Source of the DNA: Daldinia sp. FL1419
Lineage: Eukaryota; Ascomycota; Sordariomycetes; Xylariales; Hypoxylaceae
Direction of reading: 5' to 3'
NCBI GenBank assembly: GCA_025201765.1
Contig: MU623360.1
Location: 248,001 to 312,000, forward strand
DNA length: 64,000 nt
Shown: one piece after another, positions 44,931-55,412 of the stretch
Layout: each line of letters begins with the position of its first letter
How positions within the stretch are numbered: the first letter of the stretch is position 1
Made by a program: the position numbers and the translations under genes
The notes under the pieces: model-generated
Seen by the model: only the letters and a program-made list of their open reading frames with translations
Told to the model about the DNA's origin: nothing
Database searches by the model: none

Positions 44931-47080
44931 CAAGACTGAGGCTCCACGATATCGCTCCGCATTAAGCAACGTCCTGGTTTGATTATGCCACGGGATAAAT
45001 AGAGACTACCTAGGTAGGTACACTGAATAGGGATGGATCTACGTAAACGGTTTACGATATGTATGATACCGTTAGCAAGTTCTTCAAGACACGAGATTAA
45101 CATCTATTCACCGTCTTACCGTCTCCTCTAGGTGTAGTTCGCCTCCGCCCAGACTATTGTTACTGCAGACGTAAGGTGTCTAAGCTTATCCACTTATTCT
45201 ACGTAGAGCGATATGCGGGAAAGGCGCCTCATGCTAAGGTAAAACAGAAATCTTTCATGAGAATCAGCCAAATGCTAGCTACCTAGGTATGTAGTACTTC
45301 GCGTACTTAAATCAAATGTTGCAGTGGTGGCTTCCTCGTAATGTACCTATTCAAACGTCGAGCTTACACGATCTTGAATCGACATTCATCGTGCGCTATT
45401 GAAATTAGTGGCTGCATGTCGGCCGTTCGCTCTGTATAGGACGCCTGCATTTAAGGACACGCGTCTACCTACTCTCCGAACTAGGCTAAAAGAAGAAATA
45501 TAAAAGTTATATACAGATATAGTATATCATGGGGTGGATCTGTGGCTCGCCGACTAGTGGTATTACCTGCTACATATGCAATGCGTCGGTGCCTTGCTAT
45601 TCGTTAGTCAGTGCTCGCAACGCCCAATGCATGTGGCTAGCTGAGATATCTCTTTCTAATTCCATGACGGATGCCCGAAAAGCCTCCTTGTGCGTCATGT
45701 CACATTGGTTCGTTTTCCTTCATCCCGAAAATACTAATGCGTTCGCATATGATGTGCATATTATGTAGGTAGGTACCCAGAACTGGCTTCTTCCAAGGCA
45801 TCTCATTAATCCAATCATAATGAATCATGATGCCCCCTGGTTCAAGATTGACAGCCCACAGAAAAGCAAAACTGAGATTTGAGATCTTCTCGTGCCGCAT
45901 GATTTGTATCACTGTAATGGCGGAATATAAAGGCGGCGAGAGGAGGGGTTGCTATTCAGTGAGATTGATTGTCAGGATGTATATAGTAACCACATATTAA
46001 TTCTCGCCGAAAAGAGGGGACCGATGTATATAAAATACCAATCAGATAATACCGTTGTGGTAGAACGTTATAGTTCATATGCCTTCCATAGTAGTACAAC
46101 AGCATCTCTTAGTGTCGTTGAATGCGGCTGAAAATGACTGCATGCCATTAATCGGGTTACGGGCTTCACCGTAGCCGGAACTGGTATTCCCTACCGGACC
46201 AACTCTAGTGTGCAGGTACTTTATTTCTAGTAGAGAGTGTCAAGTATCCGTAGTACTATTCAAATGTTGATCAGAAAGCTATACGCACTTGCTTATGTGT
46301 AAAGACGAGATTCAAAATATAGGTACTCATGCCGTTAGTGATATTTTAGGTACATAAGAGCAATAGGAGGTGATATGCAAGAAATAAGAATGTGCTACAA
46401 ATAGGCTATTGATCTATGTCATTAGTTCATCCGCAGTAGCTTTATAAGTTGGAAATAAATTAACTCATTCCTTTACTAGGACTGTGAGCTAAGTATTGCA
46501 TTTCATACGCTCGAATCTATCACTACTTCGAGTTCGTGACGGGTTGATTTCAGCGGCTAGATGCATTATAACAAATAATGAAGATGTAGAAGAGAAGATG
46601 GTTCCATAATACGACACATGGGTAGGTATGTTTCAACGAGTCGTTCTTCTTACGATGTTACCGAACTCAAGACAAGTTCCAAAAGTGTAGCCGTGAGGGC
46701 TAGATCGTCAACCGTCTAGACTACACCGTAGATCGAATGAATGAATCACTAGAAATATTGAACACAGCAGATCGAAACCGGAAATCTCAATACTCTACTG
46801 ACTACATGTTTACATAAATTGCAAATCTTAGCTTGAATTGCCACTGTATATGTCTTGGCTGGAGCTTTCTACCTACGTTCGTGTGCTACTGCCGATACGA
46901 AAATGTTCAAGAAGCAAGCCCGGCTTCGGTCTCACCGTAGATTAACGCATACCAACAGTCGTGGCGATGTTACAAATTTGCTTTTATAATATTCTTTGAT
47001 AGAGTCGAGCGATACTTCTAAGTGCTGGATTGCTGAATGGTCCTTCGATATGGGGTTCTAAGGATACCTAGACTGTCGAT

Positions 47081-47110
47081 ACCTACCTGCCTAGGTACCT
47101 AGGTAGGTAG
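47081..47110. repeat. Self-complementary CCTAGGTA repeat
   Basis: ACCTACCTGCCTAGGTACCT followed by AGGTAGGTAG forms a near-perfect inverted repeat centred on GGTACC, about 345 bases before the decarboxylase-like gene. Confidence 0.75.
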
Positions 47111-47453
47111 TCAATCACTCGCCGCTCTTTTAGCAAACGACAGTGACACAGTGTACAGCATTCGGCCTCATATTGCTTATTTTCGTGGCTTGGCCACATC
47201 TCATACTACTACCCCTCTCTGTTTCGCGGCTGTCTAGGGTCATTACAGCAAAAGAACAGGGACTTCGGAGTGGACATGAGCATTGCCAATACCAATGAAA
47301 ATGTATAAATATTCTCGAAGTTCCATTCTTCAAGTTAGAATCTATACTAGCCCACTACTAGAAAGAGTGAGTTGAGATCTTCGTATCCTGGAAATATTAT
47401 TCCTCAGCTATATTATATTCTAGCATCCCACCACCTCACCCCTCTTCCCAATC

Positions 47454-48737
47454 ATGAGTACTTCATACCACCCACTCGTTCGGGACTTGTACGATTTTGC
47501 TCATCGTACGGATGATAGACATCAAGACTTTTGTCAAGCGATCGTTAGTGCTAGGAACCCGGACCATGGCGGCAAGTTAGAAATGGACCAGGAACATATC
47601 GAAAGATTGGAGGGTTATTTTCGATTCTGTGATAACCTCCTGAAATGGGTCCCGAGAGTGGACACGACAGGCGATGAGCTCCTTCAAAAGTTATTGGTTT
47701 TCTACTGGGTGTTTAATCAACCCCAACTCTCTAAATACCAAACTCAGATCACGCCCGAAAGTGCTGGGACCGATCCCACATGGCTCTCATACTGGCAGGT
47801 GCTCTTCGCTCGGGAACTTGGATTCTTCTTAGGTACCAAAGAGTCTGCATGTGGAATTTCCAGTTTCTACCAGAACGAAAATTATAATCAAGAAGCAGAC
47901 CTGTGGCAGGACCCGCCAAAAGGGGGGTGGGTGTCGTTCAATCAGTGGTTCGCGCGGGAATGGAAGGACATCGACGTTGCGCGGCCACTGCAATTGGAGG
48001 ATATGGAAGACAACGTCGTTGTCAGCGCTGCGGACTCCAAGTTTGGCGGGCACTTTCCGGTGGAACAAGGGGGCGTTGTGTTGCAAGAGAAAGTTCTCAA
48101 TATCAAAGGAATTGTCTGGCCGATTGAAAAGCTGCTAGAAGGAGTACCCAAAGTGGAAAATTTCAACGGTGGATCTTTTATGCATGCCTTCCTTAGTCCA
48201 AGTGACTATCACCGACAGCATGCACCAGTCAGTGGGACAGTTGTGATGGCGAAGGTGATCCAAGAGCTGGTCTATCTTCAGGTCACTCCGGACCGAGGGG
48301 AAGCCCGTTTAGCCCCTGATCGTGGCCTTTTAGTTAAAAAGCCACTCGTAAATCGCATGATCCTAACAGACATCGCTGCAGGCAGTGGGAAAAAACTGAA
48401 AGACCTCCTTGGGGACGATGGAATAGCAACGTTGGATATTAATGCCCCGGATGAACCTGGCTACCAATGGTGCCAGACTCGCGGATTGATCGTGATCGAG
48501 ACGCCGGACCACGGCAGAGTTGCTGTGCTGCCGGTTGGCATGGCCCAGGTTTCGTCGGTTGTTCTGTTGGTGGAGCAAGGCCAGCAGGTTGAAAAAGGCG
48601 ACCAGATATCCTATTTCCAGTTTGGAGGGTCAGATATTGTTCTTGTCTTTGAGAATCCCGTCGACTATTCCGTGGAACTGGACCATAAATGCAATATAAG
48701 AACCAGAATTGCTACTTTCCAGAGCCCTTCGTCATAG
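47454..48737 (+). CDS. Phosphatidylserine decarboxylase-like enzyme (soluble)
   Basis: An intronless 427-residue protein of the phosphatidylserine decarboxylase (PSD) family. These enzymes cut themselves at a serine to form a pyruvoyl cofactor and decarboxylate serine headgroups or free amino acids. Evidence: WVSFNQWFAREWKDIDVARP (the FFxR element), VVSAADSKF, HAFLSPSDYHRQHAPVSGTV, GLIVIETPDHGRVAVLPVGM and the processing site FQFGGSDIVLVFE (Ser393). Membrane PSDs usually have LGST and many stand-alone fungal homologues GGSS; here the residue after the serine is Asp. No transmembrane span, C2 domain or organelle presequence is visible. It therefore resembles the soluble clade that includes fungal L-tryptophan decarboxylases (PsiD type), but the substrate cannot be read from sequence. 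Its promoter region carries a CCTAGGTA repeat. It sits 3.2 kb beyond the carboxylesterase, so membership of the metabolic cluster is doubtful. Confidence 0.87.
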   Translation: MSTSYHPLVRDLYDFAHRTDDRHQDFCQAIVSARNPDHGGKLEMDQEHIERLEGYFRFCDNLLKWVPRVDTTGDELLQKLLVFYWVFNQPQLSKYQTQITPESAGTDPTWLSYWQVLFARELGFFLGTKESACGISSFYQNENYNQEADLWQDPPKGGWVSFNQWFAREWKDIDVARPLQLEDMEDNVVVSAADSKFGGHFPVEQGGVVLQEKVLNIKGIVWPIEKLLEGVPKVENFNGGSFMHAFLSPSDYHRQHAPVSGTVVMAKVIQELVYLQVTPDRGEARLAPDRGLLVKKPLVNRMILTDIAAGSGKKLKDLLGDDGIATLDINAPDEPGYQWCQTRGLIVIETPDHGRVAVLPVGMAQVSSVVLLVEQGQQVEKGDQISYFQFGGSDIVLVFENPVDYSVELDHKCNIRTRIATFQSPSS

Positions 48738-49596
48738 CTCAACGATCATCTATTCTACGTTCATTAGGGATTAACACAGTTTCGCGGGGCTTCAAAGAAT
48801 CAGAGGAAGCCAGCCCTTCTAGCAATAATATGTTCTTAGATGGTGCCTACCTAGGTAGGTAAAAACGCTCATTACATTTGGTAGAGTATAGGGATTGAAT
48901 CAGGAATAGCACACAGGTCATATTCATACGTTCTTTTAAGAGCTCTTTAGAGCCCTCTAGTTTAGCTAGGTAGTTCAATCCTTACAATACAGCACTCATT
49001 TGAATAACAGCCCTATCTGATATCCTGAGTGCGCTGTGGCGATTTTAGAGTGAGAGTTGACTTGCAAACACAAGGACCTTTGGAATAGGGGCTCATTACA
49101 TATATCTCGGGTGGTTTGCTTATAAGGTTCCATGTTATGTAGCACTGACGTTGAAATAAGATATTTGATTATAGGGTACCCAGAGCCCGAATAAGGGGAA
49201 TAGCTGATGCACCAAAACCAGGGGGCTCGGGTTCAGAGACCGTCGAGGCCCCCACGGAACTGGAGCCAGCTAAGTCATGAATAGTAGCGGGGATAGTGAT
49301 GCATATACTGCTCGGGGTGAAAGTTGAGCAGTGGCGAGTCTGGGAGGATTACCGCCACGTTGCATTTCTTGCCCCTTTCTCAAATACTCCTGGCTTCACT
49401 GCTCTTGTCCCGCGCCGCCATCTGTCAAGCGACATATTCCGAGTAGACAGTGGGTCGTACACCTAGCTTATGGAAGTAATCTAGTGTATACTGCTGCTTA
49501 GATTACCAAGGTGTCATTCGCCTCTTCTCGATGTGGCATGATATTCGAGGATTTCGAGATTGATTATGCTAACGTCAAGCCAGGGTCGGGATCCAT

Positions 49597-49613
49597 TCCA
49601 TCTCTCCACCAAA
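49597..49613. repeat. 17-base direct repeat, copy 1
   Basis: TCCATCTCTCCACCAAA, repeated exactly at 49999-50015 in the same orientation. Sequence after each copy differs, but both lie near TGGTGGATTA-type motifs. Confidence 0.6.
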
Positions 49614-49662
49614 ATGCCTTGGTGTAGTGGGTGTATTACACTCACCAAAATTTAAAATGTGT

Positions 49663-49711
49663 GTGGGTTAGTGGGTTAGTGGGTTAGTGGGTTAGTGGAT
49701 TGGTGGATTAT
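49663..49711 (+). repeat. TGGGTTAG octamer tandem repeat
   Basis: Four full units of TGGGTTAG, then degenerate TGGATTGGTGGATTA. The unit differs from the telomeric TTAGGG hexamer by two added bases. Confidence 0.75.
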
Positions 49712-49998
49712 GTAATAAATTGATGCTATCACCAGTAATAAATATCATATAAACCTCCTCAATTCTGGTGTTGAAAATATATTCTGTAATGGTTCAAAGG
49801 TACAAGGATTTATATACGCGTTTATATGGAGAAACGCGTACCCCTCAACGCGAAACAGAATCATTAAAGAAATTGGCCCGAGCTTTAAGGGACCACAAAA
49901 GTCAAAGCCATATTGTTAGTATAGCCACCAAAATTACTAGTAAACACTAACATGATGGCTTTACTTCGAAATTTCTTGAGGCGCGACTCCACTCTTAA

Positions 49999-50015
49999 TC
50001 CATCTCTCCACCAAA
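49999..50015. repeat. 17-base direct repeat, copy 2
   Basis: Exact copy of 49597-49613. Together the two might mark the ends of a small element of about 420 bases, but no terminal inverted repeats or target duplications were established. Confidence 0.6.
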
Positions 50016-50085
50016 TCCACCATTTTAAAAGCTTCAAGTGTGTTTGGTGGATTAAGCGCACAGACCAAGTCTAATGGAATGGAGT

Positions 50086-50325
50086 GGAATGGATCGCGAC
50101 CCTGCACGGTCAAGCTCATTCCGATCCTTGACCCTGACTCCTGAGACTAGCAAAGACGATAGCACGAATGAAGACTATTTTCTAAAAATCTCAACATGCC
50201 ATAATATATACCAAAACTATATTCGCTCTCTGTCCAAAGCACGCTATGCGGATCTCCTACGGGAAGTTACTGAGGTGGACGAACGGCACATGTCTGCCGA
50301 GCAGGTGCGCGAAGCGCTAAGATAA
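50086..50325 (+). CDS. Short hypothetical frame, possible gene remnant
   Basis: A frame of about 79 residues from the internal ATG (MDRDPARSSSFRSLTLTPET onward) ending in ARYADLLREVTEVDERHMSA and EQVREALR. The amphipathic, charged C-terminal half looks like a helix of a real protein rather than random translation. I know no family. Another protein-like frame at 49783-49950 (VQRYKDLYTRLYGETRTPQ) lies just upstream. They could be exons of one small gene or pieces of a decayed one. Confidence 0.2.
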   Translation, partial: GMDRDPARSSSFRSLTLTPETSKDDSTNEDYFLKISTCHNIYQNYIRSLSKARYADLLREVTEVDERHMSAEQVREALR

Positions 50326-50905
50326 CATGGAGCCCCTAAAGAAGGATGTGTGAGTTATCTTGAGATGAGAGACTTGATACCAACCACTAGATGGGCTATA
50401 GGGATCGAACGGTTTCTCGCATGGTCATTCAACCATACGAAGATTAGAGACTCGGCAATAGCCCCTGGGATGAAAGCACCCAGCAGATAATTAATGCAAG
50501 GCGACTCGTGTCAATAGATAAATACAAAAAGAATAGATACGCTTAACTCTAAGTGATACCGTATTACATTAACCCTAGGTCAAATATCTAATAAATATAA
50601 AAAATATAGCGATTGATTCTATAAAGTTATATTACGATAGAAATAATATATATACTCAACAACACCCGTCCCAGTCCGATGACACCAGATAATATACAGG
50701 TTTTCTTTTTTTATAATTGAATCTTACGATTGATCCGAACTCTATTAATGCTAAATATGCTAAGAAAAAAAAAGTGATGATGCCTACGCTTTCTGTAAGT
50801 TGGATAGGCTATTTGGCTATAATGCTTAGGTTATTAGGTATGACTGGGTATAATTCATAGTCCTCAAAGGGCGGATAACATCATTCTTGTATCCACCCCT
50901 TGGAC

Positions 50906-51865
50906 TCACCACGCCTCATCAATCTCAGATAAATGCCTATCTCTAGGCGGATATCCCCGTAACTTTTGCCAGTGCTTAACCGTAGGAGCCGGGGAATCGG
51001 CCGAGGAGGTATTTGGAGTGGTATCTCCTGTAGAGGCGTTCTTTGCTGAGAAATGCCTTTCTAGGTGATCCATTCCCGGGTTCTTCCTTGATAGCATAGC
51101 CGGGGGGGCTGGCATGACTTGTTTTATCCTTTCCTTTCCCTTTGGTTTCCCATCCTTTTTAGGATTCTCTTCTAATTTCTCATCTTCTAATCGACGATAG
51201 ATGCTTCTGTTTGTAATTACCGGTAACACATCCTTCCAAGTCTTAGATTTAGGGTCCTTTGGTCGATCCTCTTCTGGAAGATCGATGCCGTTGAAAGGAG
51301 GAAGAGCTTTTTGCTCGCGTCCTGAAATGTACGCGTAATGACCTACCGCGTCTAAGCCCCGGGCAACGAAGAACTCGCGGAGAATCTCTTCCATTTCTAA
51401 GAGGCTAGGACCATTTTGTTTAGCGTAAAAGTTTCTACTATTCCAAGGATGCCCATAGAATATCGTACACATGTTGGGTGGACGTTGTAGAATACAATAT
51501 TTAGAATTTGATCTTCTGCAACCGGCGCATTTAGGTTCCTCGTCCCATCCCAGGTAAGTAAGCGTACATCTAGACCCCTTTTTTATACACATCAAACAAG
51601 GCTCAGCGCCCGGTTTTATAAAGCGTCCAGTAATAGGATCTTTCTCCTCGCCTTCTGGTTTAACGAACCACCTCGGGTTTTTTTGGCTTCCGACATTTAC
51701 GACGGTGCTTAAGAGGACCTCTTTCAATTCGCCGGTATCTGGATCTGTTATGGTAATAAATACGTCTTCTCTCTGCTCTTTGGACTGACTAGTAGAACCG
51801 TTGTCAGCTGCAACTTCCTTCGTCTCGGGCTTGTTGCCTTCTTGGTGATCCTTAAGTGACGACAT
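50906..51865 (-). CDS. Unrecognised protein with a zinc-cluster-like Cys6 motif
   Basis: An intronless frame of 319 residues that I cannot assign to a named family. Residues 90-123 hold six cysteines spaced C-X2-C-X6-C-X12-C-X2-C-X6-C (Cys90, 93, 100, 113, 116, 123). This is the Zn2Cys6 layout with a long central loop (TLTYLGWDEEPK). Unlike a standard regulator, the cluster is preceded by a hydrophilic region (TDPDTGELKEVLL, then NPRWFVKPEGEEKDPITGR) and is not followed by a fungal_trans domain. The middle has LLEMEEILREFFVARGLDAVGHYAYISG. The C-terminus is Lys- and Pro-rich and looks disordered. It may bind DNA or RNA, or use zinc structurally. The next gene on the same strand, 504 bases upstream of it, is the FHA kinase. 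The start is the ATG at 51865, one codon after an in-frame GTG. Confidence 0.7.
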   Translation of the reverse strand: MSSLKDHQEGNKPETKEVAADNGSTSQSKEQREDVFITITDPDTGELKEVLLSTVVNVGSQKNPRWFVKPEGEEKDPITGRFIKPGAEPCLMCIKKGSRCTLTYLGWDEEPKCAGCRRSNSKYCILQRPPNMCTIFYGHPWNSRNFYAKQNGPSLLEMEEILREFFVARGLDAVGHYAYISGREQKALPPFNGIDLPEEDRPKDPKSKTWKDVLPVITNRSIYRRLEDEKLEENPKKDGKPKGKERIKQVMPAPPAMLSRKNPGMDHLERHFSAKNASTGDTTPNTSSADSPAPTVKHWQKLRGYPPRDRHLSEIDEAW

Positions 51866-52369
51866 CACGATGAATTATTATCAAGTGTATCCGATATAGA
51901 AATAATATCTAGAGTCCATCGCCGAAGGTAGCCTCATCATTTTTATCTTGCATAAGTGAATAAAGAACGATATATACTATATATTGGGCCGATTCGGCTT
52001 GTTTGTCGAGGGTTAAAAGGATTGGTCGATAAAAGAAAAAGGGGGTTGAAGTGATCAATAGTCTATTGTTCATAATTAATTGTATTGTATTTATTAGTGA
52101 ATCTAAAACAAACCTATTATAAAGCTCGTGAATAATCCCGTATAAGCCCGTCGTCTTTTTTTGTGACTAATTTTAAATTTTTGTTTGTTTTCTAAGGGAA
52201 CCTATTTTTATAGCACAAGAATTACTGCAGTTCTTTGTACTATGTAGTCGATTCGGGACTCTGTAATCAGCTAACTTGTACCTGGTCGCTTGGGGTCGCA
52301 TAGATGGCATCGTTCTTTCTAGGCATAGGATAAAGTTTTTCAGTCCTTACTTCAGCTTTTTTCAATCAC
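51866..52369. other. Intergenic region between two minus-strand genes
   Basis: 504 AT-rich bases containing the promoter of the Cys6 protein and the 3' UTR of the FHA kinase. Nothing else recognised. Confidence 0.5.
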
Positions 52370-54561
52370 TTAGGCATTACTGCTTTTTTTCCGGTCAAAG
52401 TAAGGTGATTCTTGGTCGCTATCTCCATCCGAGACTGCGTCGATGACCCTTTTCCCCAATATACTTGAGGCTGACTGCTGAGGCCTTATAGAAGTCATTT
52501 CCTCGTGACTCACGCTGTAAATTTGCTCCATGTCCGGAAGCTTTTGTACTGGTGACATGACGGTGTGGGTTGGTTCCCATATTTCGACGTTTCCCTTCAC
52601 GCGGAATTTAAATTGTTCATTGCCTGACTGCCGTTGGAACCAAGGATGATGCTTTGCTTCGGTTGATTCCATCCTGTGCCCTGGTTCAAATACGAGACAA
52701 GATCTGATAAATTGTTGACAGTGATTGCATAACTTTTGTTGCAGGGGACCTTCAAATATACTATCGAGCCACCTGGTAATTGTCGCTTGACTCGTTTTCA
52801 TCATTTTACTCGGGACGGTATTCTCATCTGGCGCCAGAAGGAATACTACGACCATACCAAGAGACCAAATGTCTACGGCTAGACCATGGGTTTCACCATA
52901 TTCTACCTCGCTGGTAGACGGTCAGTAGACATGCACTAGAGAGGGCTGGGCTGACTTACGGCGCCATGTATTGGTCGGTTCCAACTCGACTAGCCATGCG
53001 GCCTGATGCTGTAGATTTGGCGTAGCCGAAATCACTGACAATGACACGGCCAGCAAGGTCGGGCCCCGTGGCAAATAATATATTCTCAGGCTTTAGGTCG
53101 CGATGTGCAATGCCCTCCTGATGCTGCGTCACAGTTAGCAATGCCCTAATATCTAAGTAATAGGCATATGGGGCAAGTGGATATTGTCAGATTTTTTGGC
53201 TCGTACTACATATAGAACAAAGGACTTGTTCTATATGTAATCGTCCATAGCCCTAGTTGTAGATAGATTCCTCGCGGAACGACAGAGTTGCTTTCTCGCT
53301 TCTTAGTCCGCCTCGTGACAGATATATGATCCCTCATTATAAAACAACTAGGATAAAATCATAGTTTAAGATATAATTTAAAGTGAAGTCGGTGCTAGGA
53401 AACGAATCTGTTGATAATACGTACAAGATAGCGAATAGCATTTATAACTTGTCGGATCACAAACTTGCAATCTCGCTCTCCAAAAATCCCCCGTGCTAAG
53501 CGCATCGAATAGAGGTCGCCCCCAGTTGCGAGTTCGATGAATGCATAGAGGGTGTGTGTTGAAAGGAATGCGTATTCGAGCACGGGAAGATTAGGCTAGC
53601 ATCTGTATAAGCACGGTGCCACTATTTAGGGATAATTGCCTATATAAAGTACGTGAATAAGTACGTACATGCCTCAGCTTTTTAAGTATATTAACCTCAT
53701 CTTTTGGGCGTCGAACTAAATCGTGAGAGGGTTGTAGTCGGCGAAGGTAATCGAGATCGTGAATTTTGCAAGCGACCTGGTTCCCCGTCCTCGCATTCAG
53801 AGCTAGATGAACTTTCGCAAATGCCCCACGACCTAGAATTCGGTTTGTAATTTTGTATCGACGACAGAAATGCTATGATCTATAAGCAGCTCGCCCGACT
53901 AATGATGTAACCTTATTAGACTTACATCAGATTCCTTAAGTTGGACTGAGTTTAAAGGGCATTTTAACTCCGTATGATATAAAAGAGATACGCGAAACCT
54001 CCAGAAAGGCTTCACAGAAATCTCAACGTCTTGGCTAATATATTTGGCCTGTGCCGCACCTTTCACTTTACTGCCGATGCATTCTTCATCTACATATGTA
54101 CCTTCAAGAGACCGTTGATCCCGGACGTAAATTAGAAAGGGCTGGTTTTGAACGTCATTAAGATCGTAGATGACTGAATAAATAATGAAATGTTTCCTTG
54201 AAACGCAGGGATGGTTTATAGAAATATCGCTTTCGAGTAGGTACTCAGCACGTAACATGAGAAAGGAAGCGTGCCAAAGGGTTTAGCTTACTTCACATGG
54301 TGATCCCGCCCAACGCTTATAGCTTGCCCAGGAAGCAGGGGAAGATCTAGGAAAAGTTCCGCGTTGTGATAACTGGCCTTTCCGCTCCTCAACTTGTTCG
54401 TATGAAAACCTTTTAGAAAGCACACGTAAGATATTATATCAAGATGCCACGGCAGGTAAGAGGCATATGAATGGTTGTGTCCAGGACATACCTGAGGGAT
54501 TAGACGCTTCCGAGGGATCATCAACAATCCAGCAAGATATCTGTGCAATAGGATGGATCAT
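52370..54561 (-). CDS. FHA-domain serine/threonine kinase (Chk2/Rad53/Mek1-like)
   Basis: A kinase of about 523 residues from minus-strand exons 54561-54492, 54409-54292, 54229-53926, 53872-53669, 53595-53425, 53123-52960 and 52910-52370. An N-terminal FHA phosphothreonine-binding domain (about residues 55-165) shows AISVGRDHHVNDISI then NHPCVSRKHF, and LEGTYVDEECIGSKVKG. The kinase domain starts at YKITNRILGRGAFAKVHLAL, with the lysine in VACKI. It has LHQEGIAHRDLKPENILFA, the metal motif VSDFGYAKS and the GTDQYMAPEVEYGETHG activation segment; all catalytic residues are present. A C-terminal tail of about 80 residues is Ser-rich with KRVIDAVSDGDSDQESPYF. This FHA+kinase order is that of checkpoint and meiotic kinases (Rad53, Cds1, Mek1). 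Several acceptors were chosen by phase and motif continuity (notably 54230 and 53124), so junctions need transcript support. Which paralogue it is cannot be decided here. Confidence 0.87.
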
Positions 54562-55412
54562 GCTGGATCTTGACTGACCCGAGAACGCAGATAGATGAGA
54601 AGACCAATTAATAAGGAATTAAACACAATAGTAGTGACGACTGGATTTTATTTAGGTGTTTGTTACCTAGGTAGGTACCTCGATGGATAGCTTCAATCCA
54701 AGTAGATGAGAAGGAAGAGTCAAATACAGAACTTCCTCTGAACATACTACGCTACTAATAACTATTAAGAGTTATGAAACTCTATTTAATTCTTATTATA
54801 TTATATTAATGAGCACGGCAGGTGCTGGCTGAACATGACTTATACTTTAGGTAGGCTCGCCTTATTAATATGGTAGAATTAATCGAGGTTGAGGCAATCG
54901 CCAGCTGGGATTGACCCCACCAACTCAGACTAGGAAGTGACGTCTGTTATTAGTAGCTTCTGCTTGTCATTAGCGCACGGATCATATGAGCAACCACAAA
55001 CAAAAAATTCGAGTGTCCCATTTTATTTGCACCCGAGGAAAAGCCGGTCACAAACCCTAACATAATTTCTCGACCATACTTCAATTCATCCTGCTCTCGA
55101 AATTTCCTTTCCTTCTCCCAAGCTTCATCAACAAAGCAACTCATCGACAGCAACCTGTAAGTACAATCCAATCCCTCAACTTCCCATGACATCCATTGTA
55201 ATACAATTGCGAAATGCATTGATCAATTTTCCTATCATCGCATTCTTTGCGCATTCTGGCTCCCCTGATCCTATCGTCGATTTGCACAAGTCCCCCGCCA
55301 TCGCCACACAACCCACCTCCCATCACCCCTCCCTATACATAATTTCCCTTCATTCCAATTATACGAGAGAAGTATCAAGTGCTAATATTAACGAATAGTC
55401 GTAGTCGCCACG
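54562..55412. other. Divergent region: FHA kinase promoter and eL41 5' region
   Basis: It contains a TACCTAGGTAGGTACC motif (54663-54680), an AT-rich tract near 54770-54810, and then the promoter and spliced leader of the eL41 gene, with CT-rich tracts near 55080-55120. The frames at 54950-55219 and 55141-55326 on the minus strand are not convincing. Confidence 0.55.
55157..55398 (+). other. Probable 5' UTR intron of the eL41 gene
   Basis: Donor GTAAGT at 55157, branch GCTAAT at 55381-55386 and acceptor TAG at 55396-55398 would remove 242 bases just before the eL41 start codon at 55413. Leader introns are common in fungal ribosomal-protein genes. Inferred from signals only. Confidence 0.5.

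Larger units (their letters stand above)
44261..47453. other. Gene-free spacer (about 3.2 kb)
   Basis: No convincing gene. It contains several TACCTAGGTA/GGTAGGTA motifs (44895-44930, 45006-45020, about 45281-45292, 45765-45776, 47081-47110). Short frames such as 45529-45768 and 47130-47333 have no family resemblance. The last 250 bases are the likely promoter and leader of the decarboxylase-like gene. Confidence 0.55.
48738..50905. other. Spacer with tandem and dispersed repeats (about 2.2 kb)
   Basis: No firm gene. It holds a CCTAGGTAGGTA motif (48846-48861), a TGGGTTAG octamer array (49663-49711) and two copies of TCCATCTCTCCACCAAA 402 bases apart (49597-49613 and 49999-50015). Between and after these copies are two short frames with protein-like composition (49783-49950 and about 50074-50325). 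These may be remnants of a mobile or orphan gene. The right end is AT-rich and includes the 3' UTR of the minus-strand gene. Confidence 0.5.

Noticed and set aside
47454..48737. Membrane phosphatidylserine decarboxylase of the housekeeping lipid pathway
   Set aside because: It lacks a transmembrane segment, C2 domain and mitochondrial presequence, and has GGSD rather than LGST, so housekeeping lipid function is unlikely.
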